From Asterias amurensis (taxonomy: Eukaryota; Echinodermata; Asteroidea; Forcipulatida; Asteriidae): a DNA stretch of 64,000 nucleotides. Within the stretch, counting starts at the first letter, position 1. The number at the start of each line of letters is the position of its first letter. Positions 42,101-52,309 of the stretch are shown here, piece after piece. The translations under genes were made by a program, and so were the position numbers. The notes beneath the pieces are model-generated. The model was given only the letters and a program-made list of their open reading frames with translations, was not told the DNA's origin and did not search any database. The DNA is taken from positions 14,521,701 to 14,585,700 of the forward strand of contig NC_092662.1 in NCBI RefSeq assembly GCF_032118995.1. Direction: 5' to 3'.

Positions 42101-45100
42101 AATGAAATGCCTAAAGTAGAAACAACAATAAAATGTAAAGAATTTTTTATTATAAAAACCCACTCACATCGCTGCAAACCACGCCGTTTCCGAATCCTCG
42201 TTACTCAGCTGCGACCCCAACCTCTGCAACATGACCTCTGATGTACTGTGACCTAGCAACCGATCATGACCTTGACGACTGGTTGCTAGGCAACTGATAG
42301 CGTAGCAAGCGTTCTTCCCGCACCCAAAGTCTTTACTTGACAGCATATTGCAAAGTCTGCTTACCTACGATACACAACGACAACAAAATCAGGTCAATGT
42401 TTTGAAGTGTCATGTTTACAATATTAAGTTGACATTAATCAAATGCTACCTTGAAAAATTCACAACCATTCCAGACATTGTATCTGGTCCAAAGTAAAAT
42501 GTAGGGACATTTTATAGAGTACAAGAGCTGACCTATGTACATATAGGCTCTAAAAGATTTTTCAGGCCCTATTTAAAGCAGTTTTACTGATTTTTCTGAG
42601 GGGAAGAAATTGCAAAACAGACTAAAGCAGGAAGAACATCATATCTGTAGATACTAAACATGAACCTTGCTCTATGGGTTGTTATACACCGATCTGCCAA
42701 TTGTCAATCAACAATATTGGCTTCAAATGTCAATAACTTAACACTTTGTTATCATTGCTATTGCTAAGGTGTTGGTTTCATGACACTCATTTAAAGGCAG
42801 GGTGCGCTTTTGGTGGTTACTCCAAAAATAAAAGACCATACAAACTGTTTAGGTAAAGAGCACAGGAAAGCTGTTGATATTATAAAACAATGATAGAAAC
42901 AACCCCCTTTGAAGCAATTGTTCACCAAAAAGCATGCAGCCTTCCTCAGGGATCTGAAAACACACAATTCTATACACTTTAAAAAAACAATTGCAACTTC
43001 AATGAACTGTGATATGTTTTTGATTTCTGTATTTACAAGTGTTTGGGTTTTTTTTCCCAGTAACTATTTTGATAATCTTACCATTCTATCGGAGTCTGGG
43101 TGTTGCAGTAGTCTGGCTCGTCCAGACTCTAAGTCACATAACCTGCCCAATGCAAACGCTGCATTCATACCTCGACCTGTAAAAATCAATCAGAAAAAAT
43201 TATTGTCAGATTGTCAAGTTTGCCTGACAATGAATTTGTTTTAATATGTTAAATTTGCATCACACACAAGCTCGTTGGAATACAGAAAATTTAGTCAAGT
43301 TTACCTGACAATGAATTTGTTATCACACACATGCTCGTTGGAATACAGAAAATTTAGTGCTTCTGTGTTCCACATTATGGGAGGCAAGTGCTACCCTTTT
43401 CTTTTATATTATCATAAAATAACAATGAGCATTTATTAGACACTTCCATCAAGATCATACTGCACTTGAAAGCAGAGTCTTTAAAAAAATTTGAAATGTA
43501 GATGAAGTAACAGATTCCCTAATGACAGTAGGGAGATTGTTCCAAATCATTGGCCCAGCCATACTGAAAGCCTTCCGACCTAGAACTTTGTTTGCTCAGG
43601 GAACATTCAAGCGAGTGATGTCAAGTGTGGACCGAAGAAATCATGGAGGAGTATAATGTGACAGTAGAGTGGAAATATATCAAGGAGTAGTTTTTGTTCA
43701 AGCATTTCAAAACAAGAAGAGCAACATAATGGATTAGTTCTCTAATCGGTAGCCAATGAAGTTCCCTAAGTGCTTGGTAGCCAGCATGAATTTCCCTTAG
43801 TGATTAAGTCATGTTCTTTCAAGTGTGTGTTTTTAACCATATAAAACGTAAACAGAATATTAGCTTTCTGTTGAGCCAAATTCACAACAATGAGCTATCA
43901 ATATTAATATCCAACACGCTCTGAATATCGTTATCTTGACATCTCTGGTGCCCAGGCTTCTTTTAGAGCTCTACATACCTGCTTCATCTATTCCTAATGA
44001 ATCAATAAGTTTGGTCAGGATCTGATGGGAGAAGCTGTGATCTAGCATGTGTTGACATCCTTCTTCAGCGATTGATAATCTGCAGAAAATAAAAAAACAC
44101 CTTATGTCAGAAATTGTCAAAGCAACTTGATGTTTAATCTACTAAACACAAATTTGCAGACAAACTCAAGTACTTGAAGGCAGTGGACACTATTGGTAAT
44201 TACTCAAAATAATTATTAGCATTAAACCTCACTTGGTAAAGATTAATAGGGAGAGGTTGGCAGTTTAAAAGATTGTGAGAAACGGCTCCCTCTGAAGTGG
44301 AGTAGTTTTCGAGATAGAAGTAATTTTCCACGAATTGGATTTCGATACCTCAAGTTTAGAACTTGAGGTCTCAAAATCAACAATCTAAATGCAGACAACT
44401 TCGTGTGACTAGGGTGTTTTCTTCTTTCATTGTTATCTCACAACTTTGATGACCGATTGAGCTCAAATTTTCACAGGTTAGTTATTTTATGCATATGTTG
44501 AGATACGCCAACTGTGAAGGCTAGTCTTTGACAATTACCAATAGTGACCACTGCCTTCAAGTGACACAGCGATTGTTAATTAAGGGAATAAAAGGGTAGC
44601 GACTTGCTCTTTCACAGTCGTTTAGAACCAGCAGGGTCTTGCCGTGTAATAAAGGCCCGTGATAAAGGCGAGGGCCTTTATCACACGGCAATGATATTGA
44701 GATCACTGCTAATTGGTTTGCAAGGTTCATGAAAAGGTTCATTTATTTTCTACAGTTATCAAAAAAGTTTAAAGAATACAACACAGTAAAGATATTTCAA
44801 GATAAAACTAAATATGATACCGCAGAGGGATCCATTTTAGAAGCAGAGCTTGAAGGCAGTGGACCCTAAAGACAAGCATGTGCATTGAGACAAAGAATAA
44901 TAAACTGTTGCTCATAAAATGGAAAAATTACAAAATTGTCCATTTGATTGTGGCTGGGCACACATTAATTTGTGAACTAGAATAGTCAAACTAATGAAGA
45001 TTTTTACCTTGCTAATACCAGGGCTGCGTTACTTGCAGTCCACATATTAGTACTGTTTAATAGACCTGTGATTCGGCTGATCGTTATATCCAGACATTGC

Positions 45101-48100
45101 TCCTTGATCATCCAATCACGACCACCTTGACTCTCCGCCTTCATGGAATAATAATAATCAAAATCATTAAATTATTAGAATCACTAGGATTGTAAATACA
45201 ATTTTAGTTTAAACATCACTCTCCCTTACCACTGGTCTGTGAGCCAGTTAAGGATTTGTCCTAAAAAATAATTTCCACGTAGCTTGTCATTTCATTTTTC
45301 CCTTCAGCTTTTTCACTTGTCCATACTAAATATTAATAAAGAGATGCTTTTCAACACTGGTCTGCCCAGCAGGACCACTAGGAGCGAACCTAGAGATTTC
45401 TTTAGATGTTTTAATTTGCATTTGGCCAGCGGACAACTGTTTATGGAGAACGCCGGAGTCAAAGTGCAGTCTTAGTGGTCCAACTGGCTACATGTAGTAC
45501 AGTGTTGGCAAGCACTGTATTTCATATGAAATATTGACCAGTGAAAAAGCTGAAATGACAAGCTACATGTAAATGGTCCTGCTGGTCTGACACTGTACAA
45601 GTTTAGGGCAAACCCTGCAATAGATTTCATTGTTAGGCCGAGTAAAAAAAAGAGACGAGTTTAGCATCTGGGTTTCTCAAAAAAAAGAAGGAAGAAGGGC
45701 TTTTTATTTTTTTATTTTTTTATTTCAAGATGGCCGCCATTCTTTTTAGAGAGAGAGAGCGACTAAGTTATTTACCAATGTTCCGAGTGTTCCTGCAGCA
45801 TTCATGACGGATTCATCGTCGTCGTAATCCAGCATGTTGGTCAGATCAGGTAAGATGGTTTGTGGGTGTGACCCATTAATGATTGACATGACCCTCATCT
45901 GACCTTCTTGATTCTCGGCTAAGGTACCAAAGATGTAAGCAGCATTTCCAGCAACCCTACAAGAAAAGAAACAAAAAAGATTGTAAATTGCACATTTTGT
46001 TTGTGGTACACCATACATGTGTATCTATTTGCTGAGCAGATTATATTCTTTTGAGAACTAATGTCTTACTATTTTTTAACTAAGAGGTATACATATTGAT
46101 ACCTCACCATGCAATGCCTCAAATCCTATATTTTTTAACTGCCGTGTATAGGCCCTAGTAGATTTTTTTCTAAATTCTTGAGACTTTTCAGTTAAAAAAA
46201 GAAATTGCCTGCTTAAATTATACCTGGACAGATCAGGTAAGAAATTGGCCGGGAAAAACAAGTTTAACTTAGTAGATCTAGGAACTTCTTCAAAGTAATT
46301 CAATGCCGCAGAGTGAGTTCTTTGTGTCATTGTTTTGACTAGCTTACTCTGTCCACGTCAGGAGACTGTTTATTTATAAGTTTACAGAATGTTTTATGGC
46401 AAAATGAATCCACTAAGGAATCCCTTTGAAATCCCTTTGCTTCTACATGTATTTCATTTTGAGGATCAACAAATTTCATTTGAGACGGAAAAATACATTA
46501 TGTTAATTGTGGGTTGTACGGGAACACTTAAAGAAAAGCAATTTTTATTATTACTTTTTTTTAATGAGAGATCGCCTAACATCACGAGGCCGGATGGCCA
46601 CTACAAGGTGAGGGCTACCTAAGGTGTCAACCCAAACCAATTGCCACTTGCCCAGGGGCATGTTGCCACCTACTCTTGAGACTGAAACAGGGTTACCCTC
46701 TTCACAGTCTATATTAGGATTCAGGCATGGGTGTCTTCCACTAGGAGCACAGTTTGAGGAGCAGAATGCATACTCATCTTTTCACGAAGCAATTATAAAT
46801 TGAGTGCCTTGCTCAAGGGCACAAGCGTCAGGGTGTTACTTTTGGTTTTAAAAACACAAAGTGAATTGCGTGACTCCTCTGCCAATTTGTTTGCCAAGAA
46901 CAAGGGATTTAGGGAGGTGTCACGTTCCCTTTAGCATTTGGGCAACGCTTGCCATTACACAAACACCATGGCCAAAAAGTGAAACAATTTTCTACACCAT
47001 GGAGGTTGGTAGAACCATGGCGGTAGAGTGGATGAGCGAATTTTTTCCTTTCCTCCATGGCAGACCTGTACCCAATGGAGGTATATCTATACCCCATGGG
47101 GGTAGAAATGTGCCACATTGGGGTATAACTGTACCCCAATTGATGAGGAATAGTATGAAGACCAATATTGAGTATCATGATAGAAAATCAAAGAGCAGTG
47201 TGTTTTCAGTTTAAATCCTAACTTTGATGCCTCGTTTCCTGTCAATAAAGTTGACACTTCTTTTGTGTATACATTTTTTACTAGTATCTGTGCCCGTATA
47301 CACCTATCAGCCATGGAGGTACAAATGCGCCTGTAAGGTCTAACTGTACCCCAAGTGAGGTAGATGAAGACCGATAACCAATCAGTTACATAGATCATAA
47401 ACGAGAGAGCTAAAAGTTTGTTTTCAGTTTGAATCCTGACTACACCTCATTTCCTATCAATAATAACCACAAAATGTATCATAAACATACCCTAGAGGTA
47501 GAACTGTGCACACAGAGTTAGACCTACCATGGAGGTATATCTGTGCCCAATTAAGGTATATCTGTGCCCAATTAAGGTATATCTGTGCCCAATTAAGGTA
47601 TATATGTGCCCAATAAGGTATAACTGTACCCCAATGACTGAGGTATTTGTATTAAAGGCAGTGGACACTATTGGTAATTGTCAAACACTAGCCTTCACAG
47701 TTGGTGTATCTCAACATATGCATAAAATAAAAAACCTGTGAAACTTTCAGTTCAATCGGTCATCAAAGTTGCGAGAAAATAATGAAAGAAGAAAACACCC
47801 TAGTTACACAAAGGTGTGTGCGTTTAGATGATTGATTTCGAGACCTCAAGTTCTAAACTTGAGGTCTCGAAATCAAGTTCGTGGAAAATTACTTCTTTCT
47901 CGAAAACTATTGCACTTCAGAGGTAGCCGTTTCTCACAATGTTTTATACCATTAACCTCTCCCTATTACTCATCACCAAAAAAGGTTTTATGCTAATATC
48001 TATTTTAAGTGATTACCGATAGTGTCCACTGCCTTTAAGGACTGTACCCAATAGAGTATTATGATTGAGAGAGAAGTTTGTTTTCAGTTGAAATTCCTGA

Positions 48101-50085
48101 CTACGCCCGTTTCCTGTCAATAAAGGTTAATTATTCCCTCTGCTCTAATACTATGCTTTGTACACAACACAGCCAGACTCAGTGATCCCACTAGCAAACC
48201 CATTACCTCCCAAAAGTCAACACCTAAAGATCTCTGTGTACACACAAGACACCCACAGATCTGTTTGAATAGTAAATAACAGAGTTAAGTGACTTGAAAA
48301 CTGCACCCCTATATACAGGTGGATGAGAATAAAGAAAGTCACTCTATGCTTGTACAGACACTTGTGTAGCCAGTGTGTTGTCGCAATTATTCATATGCAA
48401 TTTATAAGAAAATGGGGTGTTGGTGACAGCTGGAATTTTTACACTTCGTGAGTGGAGTACAAACATTCTCATTAAAAGACATGTGACAAACTCTAACTGA
48501 ATGGAATTACAACTGAACAACATCTCTGTTAAAGGTGTCAGTATTCGGATGGGGCAATAAATTAGTGGGTGGCAATCTTAAAAAACACCTGTAACTGTTA
48601 ACAGTTACTTCTGCTCTATAACAGATGTATCGACTTTGTTGTAGTATCCTACATGCCTGACGGAGGCAACGAAGGCGATGAAATGCACCGTTAGAAATTT
48701 ACAACTTCCTCATAGGGTGCCCTTTAAAGGCAATGGACACTATTGGTAATTGTCTTCACAGTTGGTGTTTCTCAGCATATGCATAAAATAACAAACCTGT
48801 GAAAATTTGAGCTCAATCGGTCATCGAACTTGCGAGATAAGAATGAAAAAGAAAAACGAAGTTGTGTGCGTTTAGATGGTTGATTTTGAGACCTCAGTTC
48901 TAAATCTGAGGTCTCAAAATCAAATTCGTGGAAAATTACTTCTTTCTCGAAAACTATGGCACTTCAGAGGGAGCCGTTTCTCACAATGTTTTCTACCATC
49001 AACCTCTCCCCATTACTCGTCACCAAGAAAGGTTTATGCTAATAATGATTTTGAGTAATACCAATAGTGTCCACTGCCTTTAACAAGGAGAAAACGCCTT
49101 GGTGTCCTTGCCCTTTCAAAAACGAAGCCTAAAGCATACAGGCCTGTCCTTACACAAAACACTGATTACCCAATTCTAGACACAATTCCCTGAGCAACAT
49201 TCCAATTACCGGTATGACTAAATGACCCAACCAAACTAAAATGGATCTTGTTTAGAGGAATTTGAATTTAGTATTTTTAATTATTTAGTAACAGTATTAT
49301 TAATATCAATAATAGAGAAAATAGAATTAGCTGTCTCAATAAAAGAGACAGAATAACCAGCCGGTACAAATTTATCCAATTCAGTTGTCAAATTTTGTCA
49401 CAGGTTATCCTTAAAATGTAGCAATCAAAATAAGAAATTTTGTGGATGTGTTTACTAAGGGGTTTTAAAGTAAATTTGATAACCCTAACCCTACGCTCGA
49501 GGGACAGCAAAAAGCAACTCACTTACTTTAATTAAAATAAAATAAAAACGTAGTTTTGTTTACATTTATTATACATAAAAAGAATACAAAGTGGGTAATT
49601 ATACAATAGCACAATTTTACAATTATATAATGGTTCAAATAAACAACCTGTAAGTTATAGGGAAAAAATACACAATAAATTTTATACAAAAAAAATTAAT
49701 ATTAACATAAAATAAATACAATATTGCACAAGTAAGTGGCGTGCGTGGCTGTGAACCACAATCCACAAACAAAGTTGTTTCACTTCAGATTTGTTGACAT
49801 TTTTTATTTGAGATCTCAGTAAATGCTTTTCTTCCTACATGACATGTCTTACTCCAATGCTACATGACATTTATAAAGCCTACCATACCTTGTATTGTCT
49901 GCTACCAGCATTCGTACCATCCCCCACAAGAAGTCTTCCGAGCCGTAGTGAGCGAGAAATGCCCCGATGGTGTGCGGTTTATCACGGTGCAGGTCGTCCA
50001 CCAGCAACTCCATCGCGGAGTGGCTGGCCGGACCCTCCTCCAGCAACCGCTGAAAGTAGTCATTTTTCCGCCAATGCAGGCTCAT
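27151..50085 (-). CDS. Armadillo-repeat / fibronectin type III protein, 21 exons
   Basis: I do not recognise a named orthologue. Twenty-one exons join in frame with GT/AG borders into about 1,237 aa: 50085-49889, 45956-45776, 45138-45008, 44079-43979, 43176-43082, 42364-42168, 41827-41749, 41262-41073, 40510-40164, 39739-39673, 39274-39078, 36972-36903, 36728-36660, 36548-36478, 35113-35035, 34129-34056, 33737-32692, 31488-31393, 29924-29725, 28652-28499, 27223-27151 (stop TGA). Order: armadillo-like helical repeats (about 1-327), three FN3 domains (about 350-620), a Ser/Lys-rich low-complexity region (about 620-1065), and a conserved-looking C-terminus. There is no signal peptide or membrane segment, so it is probably a cytoplasmic scaffold. 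The start is the first Met of the first exon, MSLHWRKNDYFQRLLEEG. The intron between exons 1 and 2 is almost 4 kb, so a small missed exon is possible although the phase fits. Confidence 0.85.
27487..27638. mobile_element. F-family hairpin, ARM/FN3 intron 20
   Basis: Near-perfect foldback: GGGGTCGATTTCACAAAGAG left, CTCTTTGTGAAATCCACCCC right, with GGACTAGTCCTAACTTAGG words between. Confidence 0.85.
27953..28347 (-). repeat. tRNA-derived SINE, body type c, near full length
   Basis: About 395 bp on the minus strand. Head: TTGTGGCTGAGCGGTTAAGA, B-box GGGTTTGAATCCC. Then CACTTCACGATTGCTTCGTC, AAAAGAACCCAGTGCACTTA and a 3' end GCGCTATATAAG. Confidence 0.82.
29965..30210. repeat. Inverted pair of S2 SINEs, ARM/FN3 intron 18
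   Basis: A minus-strand S2 copy (GATGTATGTTAGCACTGTAT ... ACCACTGCAAGG) runs directly into a plus-strand copy (CTGTTCGAATCCCTGCCGAG ... ACATCGGTGTATATGGG). The pair can fold into a hairpin about 110 bp long per arm. Confidence 0.7.
30690..31195. mobile_element. J-family inverted-repeat element with nested SINE
   Basis: Ends CAATGTCCACAGATTTACAT and GTAAATCTGTGGACATTGTA, inner partners AGATAATGATGGCAGAAAGC / GCTTTCTACCATTATTATCT. A SINE interrupts it at 30916-31025. In ARM/FN3 intron 18. Confidence 0.8.
30916..31025 (+). repeat. S3-type tRNA-like SINE with target duplication
   Basis: About 110 bp, flanked by TAAAATAATTTTT at 30903-30915 and 31026-31038. A-box ATAGCTCAGTTGG, B-box GGTTCAAATCT, tail GTTCAACCCC. 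The 13-bp duplication is typical of LINE-driven insertion, and the site lies within the J element. Confidence 0.85.
31203..31345. mobile_element. F-family hairpin, ARM/FN3 intron 18
   Basis: GGTGGATTTCACAAAGAGTT left, CTCTTTGTGAAATCGACCCC right; the interior repeats AGGACTAGTCCTAAGTTAGG. Confidence 0.85.
31622..31900 (+). repeat. tRNA-derived SINE, body type a
   Basis: GTCGTGGCCGAGCGGGTAAG head, GGGTTCGAATCCCGA B-box, ATGGGTAAATGGGTACCTGT body and a TATTATTA tail. This copy has a short internal deletion relative to 54826-55165. Confidence 0.8.
32260..32605. mobile_element. E-family element, ARM/FN3 intron 17
   Basis: GGAAAGGTATACCTTTGAGT left, CCAAAGGTATATCCTCTC right, interior TAATCTGTTATTGGAATACA and TTTGAGATATTGCTG shared with 3120-3510. 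Starts beyond a possible TTGA site. Confidence 0.68.
32692..33737 (-). other. Large disordered exon of the ARM/FN3 gene
   Basis: One 1,046-bp exon, by far the largest of the gene, encodes about 348 residues rich in Ser, Lys, Glu, Asp, Gln and Asn, with an acidic run (QSEDDEDTEDEEERWPG) and Lys/Ser tracts (KKSSKHKRLSSGHHSDD). It ends with a more ordered Pro/aromatic piece (AEQFVPVFPWEGGEG). Acceptor at 33738-33739, donor at 32690-32691. It probably forms a flexible, phosphorylatable tail. Overlapping plus-strand open frames here are shadows. Confidence 0.85.
34169..34730 (+). repeat. SINE (body a) split by an A-family MITE
   Basis: GTTTCATGGCCGAGCGGTTT head up to 34198; resumes at 34581 with AGTTCAAGTTCTGGTGGTTT, TTCGAATCCCGGTCATAACA and TGAGTACCTGCGAGGGTAG. 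Confidence 0.8.
34199..34576 (-). mobile_element. A-family MITE nested in a SINE
   Basis: 378 bp with TTAA at 34195-34198 and 34577-34580, inserted between the A-box and B-box of the SINE. In ARM/FN3 intron 15. Confidence 0.9.
34748..34895. mobile_element. F-family hairpin, ARM/FN3 intron 15
   Basis: GTGGATTTCACAAAAAGTTA left, ACTATCTTTGTGAAACC right; more decayed than the 27487 and 31203 copies. Confidence 0.65.
35578..35956 (+). mobile_element. A-family MITE, ARM/FN3 intron 14
   Basis: 379 bp; right TTAA 35957-35960, left site reads TCAA. Followed with no gap by another copy in the opposite orientation. Confidence 0.88.
35961..36345 (-). mobile_element. A-family MITE abutting the previous one
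   Basis: 385 bp, sharing the TTAA at 35957-35960; right site decayed to GTAA. Carries a TATATATATATATA expansion near 35993-36005 and the TTCAGGCCTGAAG centre instead of the usual one. Confidence 0.85.
37208..37579 (-). mobile_element. A-family MITE, ARM/FN3 intron 11
   Basis: 372 bp with TTAA at 37204-37207 and 37580-37583. Full central hairpin. Confidence 0.88.
37885..38518 (-). mobile_element. A2-type element hosting another foldback
   Basis: Left TTTTGGTAATTACTCCACAA, right ACTGGTCTTTGACTATTAC. Interrupted by the element at 37957-38228; beyond it the A2 interior resumes with GGAGAGCTTTTGATATTATC. Confidence 0.75.
37957..38228. mobile_element. 272-bp CCCAGGTC foldback nested in an A2 element
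   Basis: Ends CCCAGGTCAAAATTCCAGTT and AACTGGAATTTTGACCTGGG, flanked by TG on both sides (37955-37956, 38229-38230). The interior is many variants of AACCAGTTGGTTT. Without the insert the host reads GCACTGGAGAG, like sister A2 copies. Confidence 0.82.
39310..39555. repeat. Inverted S2 SINE remnants, ARM/FN3 intron 10
   Basis: A tail fragment (CGGGAAAGTACCTAGTAGTA, CACATTGGTGTAAAAGG) faces a more complete minus-strand copy (TACACCGATGTATGTAAGCA ... ACCAACTAGACCACTGAG). Confidence 0.65.
39960..40085. mobile_element. G-family fragment, ARM/FN3 intron 9
   Basis: GGTTGATGCTAGCACCATGT left and CACACAGTGCTGCCGCAAC right around GACCACCGGTTCTTCTCAGA. Internally deleted. Confidence 0.6.
40585..40665 (-). 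repeat. S3-type SINE fragment, ARM/FN3 intron 8
   Basis: GGGGTTGAACAAAGACAATT tail and CCAACTGAGCTATATAGCCC head on the minus strand; the middle is deleted. Confidence 0.55.
40768..41022 (-). repeat. S4-type tRNA-derived SINE, ARM/FN3 intron 8
   Basis: On the minus strand, GTTGGCTCAGTGGGTTTTTC A-box region, CTGGTTCGAATCCCACC B-box, unique body, and a tail of AAATAAAATAAATAAATG. This lineage appears once in the window and looks fairly intact. Confidence 0.75.
41293..41662. mobile_element. E-family element, ARM/FN3 intron 7
   Basis: AGGGAAGGTATGTTTGGTAA left, CCAAAGGTATACTTTG right; interior ATTGTTTCTCAGATTGTGTC and CAATATCTCAAAAACGAGAC, the reverse of the copy at 3120. Confidence 0.68.
41936..42062 (+). 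mobile_element. H-family element, uninterrupted copy
   Basis: CTGCTAGGATCGAGGAGGC, TTGTTATTAACTTCACTACG, GAGTGAGTTCTCATTTGGTC and TTGCTCTAGTCATCGTCAGG. It keeps a single TTAA (41974-41977) at the point where the 14-kb copy holds the I element. Confidence 0.75.
42795..43010 (-). mobile_element. A2-type element, ARM/FN3 intron 5
   Basis: TTAA 42791-42794 then AGGCAGGGTGCGCTTTTGG; interior GAGCACAGGAAAGCTGTTGA and GGATCTGAAAACACACAATT. The right terminus is missing. Confidence 0.65.
43405..43800 (-). mobile_element. LINE reverse transcriptase 3' fragment
   Basis: The minus strand encodes WLPIRELIHYVALLVLKCLN, then in a shifted frame GRKAFSMAGPMIWNNLPTVI, then SSTFQIFLKTLLSSAV and a stop, with tail GATCTTGATGGAAGTGTC. 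Typical non-LTR C-terminal domain with frameshifts and internal stops. In ARM/FN3 intron 4. Confidence 0.8.
44178..44556 (-). mobile_element. A-family MITE, ARM/FN3 intron 3
   Basis: 379 bp; target sites read TTGA at 44174-44177 and TCAA at 44557-44560, reverse complements of each other and each one change from TTAA. Confidence 0.87.
46290..46376 (+). mobile_element. H-family fragment
   Basis: CAATGCCGCAGAGTGAGTTC, TTTTGACTAGCTTACTCTG and GTCAGGAGACTG, in ARM/FN3 intron 1. Confidence 0.55.
46570..46835 (-). repeat. SINE body b, 3' part, ARM/FN3 intron 1
   Basis: TTGCCACCTACTCTTGAGAC, CAGGGTTACCCTCTTCACAG and GAAGCAATTATAAATTGAGT; the tRNA-like head is absent at the right side. Confidence 0.7.
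46985..47645. repeat. Degenerate GGTATAACTGTACCCC array
   Basis: Many variants of an approximately 20-bp unit (GGGGTATAACTGTACCCCAA, GGAGGTATATCTATACCCCA), interspersed with other sequence. At 47540-47615 a 21-bp unit GGTATATCTGTGCCCAATTA is repeated about four times nearly perfectly. Open frames on both strands are artefacts. Confidence 0.78.
47656..48034 (+). mobile_element. A-family MITE, ARM/FN3 intron 1
   Basis: 379 bp with TTAA at 47652-47655 and 48035-48038, directly beside the GGTATA array. Confidence 0.9.
48728..49079 (+). mobile_element. A-family MITE, ARM/FN3 intron 1, second copy
   Basis: 352 bp with TTAA at 48724-48727 and 49080-49083; small deletions at the left side. Confidence 0.88.
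49090..49888. other. 5' part of ARM/FN3 intron 1
   Basis: AT-rich with runs such as TTAATTAAAATAAAATAAAA near 49530. No repeat family from the rest of the window, no exon signal seen. Confidence 0.4.
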
Positions 50086-51047
50086 TGTGCCCTAAATTTT
50101 GCTCTAAGACATGGTTTATAATCTCATCATAGTCTCTCAGAATAAAGAAAATACAGATTCATTTAAAATAATTGGTGAATTCACGTGTGATTTTTTCGTT
50201 TTTCTGTCGCAACTCATGTGATTGTCGTTATGCACTTGTTGACATTGCCTACGCTTTACTATATGCGTATGGTTCCCGACTCATCAAACATTTCTCTGAA
50301 TGGGATTATTTCACAAACATTGTAAACCAATCTACACCGCCAATCCATTATGGTTATTTATTAACGTGTAGATGATGTATATTTGAGTACAAATTTTGCA
50401 ACAATTTCTTTCAAACTAAAAAATGATAATCGTTTTACAAAACGAGTTTTTGTGTTTGAATATTTGTTATTATCAGTGAATTTGTGGTCAAGGGATAATT
50501 GATGTTGTAAAATAGTGAACATTGAAACGAATTGAAACATGAAATATAAGTTATAAAAGTGAATGATTTTACATTTAGTTTTGTTTCAACTGTAGAGGGC
50601 GCCACGTAACATTAACGGTCCTGATTGTATATTGGTTGAAGAACAGTGACCATTGAGCTAGCTAGGGTCATGGTAAATCAGGGTTAACTTTGGCAAAGTT
50701 TAAAGTTGTGAGTGAAAGTAATTGAGAACAAATCAGCTTTTGAAATAAAATTAAACTAACTGTTTGTCTGATAGCATTACACCAACCAAATTGTTTATTC
50801 CACTTCACAATTTCATTACAAGTTCAAGAATCAATACAATTAACAAAAGTAAACGAACACAAGATTTAACAATATTATTGTCCAGTTACACATAATATAA
50901 GTGCACTTTTTAAAGAAAAGTTCATAAATAATCAAATTGAAATTTAAAGAATGGTTGAATGGTAAATACACCAAATTAATTCAGTTTAAGTTGAATTCAA
51001 GAATCAAACCAAAACTGTGTTTATGTGATTGCAAAGATATAATTTAA

Positions 51048-51350
51048 AGGCACGATAAGTTTGGGTAAACAAAGACGAGAATCCTCTATTGGTGCCAACA
51101 TGGACATAAAATATTAAGTCTGTAAATATTTTGCTCAATTGGCCATCAAAGTTGCAAGAAAATAACAGAAAAAGAAAAATTTGTTGCATACAATTTTGTG
51201 CGCTTTCAAATACATTGGAAAATGTTAGGGTAAAACTTATTTAAAAACTACATTTAAGGGCGTCAATTCTAACAATGTTTTATCAACAGCTCTCCAGTGC
51301 ACTTTATCAAATAAGTTTTTATGCTTATTATTGTTTGGAGTATTATGCTT
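51048..51350 (+). mobile_element. A2-type element
   Basis: TTAA 51044-51047 then AGGCACGATAAGTTTGGGT; interior GCTCAATTGGCCATCAAAGT and CAACAGCTCTCCAGTGCAC. Its right end is cut by the A element inserted next to it. Confidence 0.7.
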
Positions 51351-51352
51351 AA

Positions 51353-51527
51353 AGGCAGTGGACACTACTTCGTGTGAGAAGGGTTATTTTTCTTTCATTA
51401 TTAGTATCTCGCAACTTCGATGACCGATTGAGCTCAAATTTTCACAGGTTTGTTATTTTATGCATATGTTGAGATACACCAACTGTGAAGGCTAGTCTTT
51501 GACAATAACCAATAGTGTCCACTGCCT
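51353..51527 (-). mobile_element. A-family MITE with internal deletion
   Basis: 175 bp with TTAA at 51349-51352 and 51528-51531. Both ends are intact, but the left half and the central hairpin are gone. Confidence 0.87.
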
Positions 51528-51879
51528 TTAAACACTCTAGCCCTTAACTTTGACCCAGTAAAAAATTATTTTACTGGAGATGTAAAAAATCTGCGTTACC
51601 ATGATGAAAACAGTAGGCGATAACAAATTATAGTGTATTTTGTTTTAAGAACTAAAGCACATTTGGTAACCATGGACACAATTTTACAGACTACGTGTAG
51701 TCAAATTTTGATAGAAAAATAACTTTGATAATGCTAGTTTTTGTTTGCATTGCTACACATGGACAAGTTTTGATAAGTTATAATATCAGTTAATAACAAA
51801 CCCAGAATAAAATATGTTAAATTGTTACTCGGTCTTTCATATGCAAAGTTTCAAGTATTATTTAAACGGATACAAAATG

Positions 51880-52309
51880 TGACCCGCTACGTGAAAATGA
51901 GTCAGATGTTGACAATTTTAAGGATCGAGTTATATGCATGGCTGGAAAGAACACACCAACAGCAGTAATTTGGTATATGTCTAAGCTTTGGGGTGTATCG
52001 CGTTGCTGATACTTCCGTTTGAAATTAGCCAATACATAATTTTTTCTGAAAAACGAATTACAAGTAAAGCGATGTTTTAAACTACCATTTCGCGCAAAAG
52101 GATACAAACAAGACATAAGTATGATCACAAAATTGTTGTATTCATAGCTTTATTGCTTGAAAGTAAGTGTTCTAAAGGTTAACTATGCAAATATGGTTCT
52201 TAAAAAGTAATATAAAAAAAATGTTTTTTTTTTTTTTCTCACACACTAAACTGTCCATTACTTAATTATGCATTGGGCGACATCTGACTCATTTTCACGT
52301 AGCGGGTCA
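51880..52309. mobile_element. K-family MITE with 30-bp perfect terminal repeats
   Basis: 430 bp; ends TGACCCGCTACGTGAAAATG and CATTTTCACGTAGCGGGTCA, pairing for 30 bp including GAGTCAGATGT. Interior AT-rich without coding capacity. Target duplication not clear. Confidence 0.82.

Larger units (their letters stand above)
41749..50085 (-). other. Armadillo-like repeat module (exons 1-7)
   Basis: Exons 50085-49889 to 41827-41749 encode about 327 residues of short paired helices with small residues at armadillo positions: VADNTRVAGNAAYIFGTLAE, NAAGTLGTL, WTASNAALVLARLS, MNAAFALGRLCD, KNACYAISCLATSRQG, ETAWFAAMTLRTLAS. The recurring N-A-A/A-Y-x-x-x-x-L core marks repeat H3 helices. This is a family-level call from pattern; a profile search would fix the number of repeats. 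Confidence 0.75.

Noticed and set aside
46861-47398. Frames on both strands near 47 kb
   Set aside because: They translate the degenerate GGTATAACTGTACCCC array.
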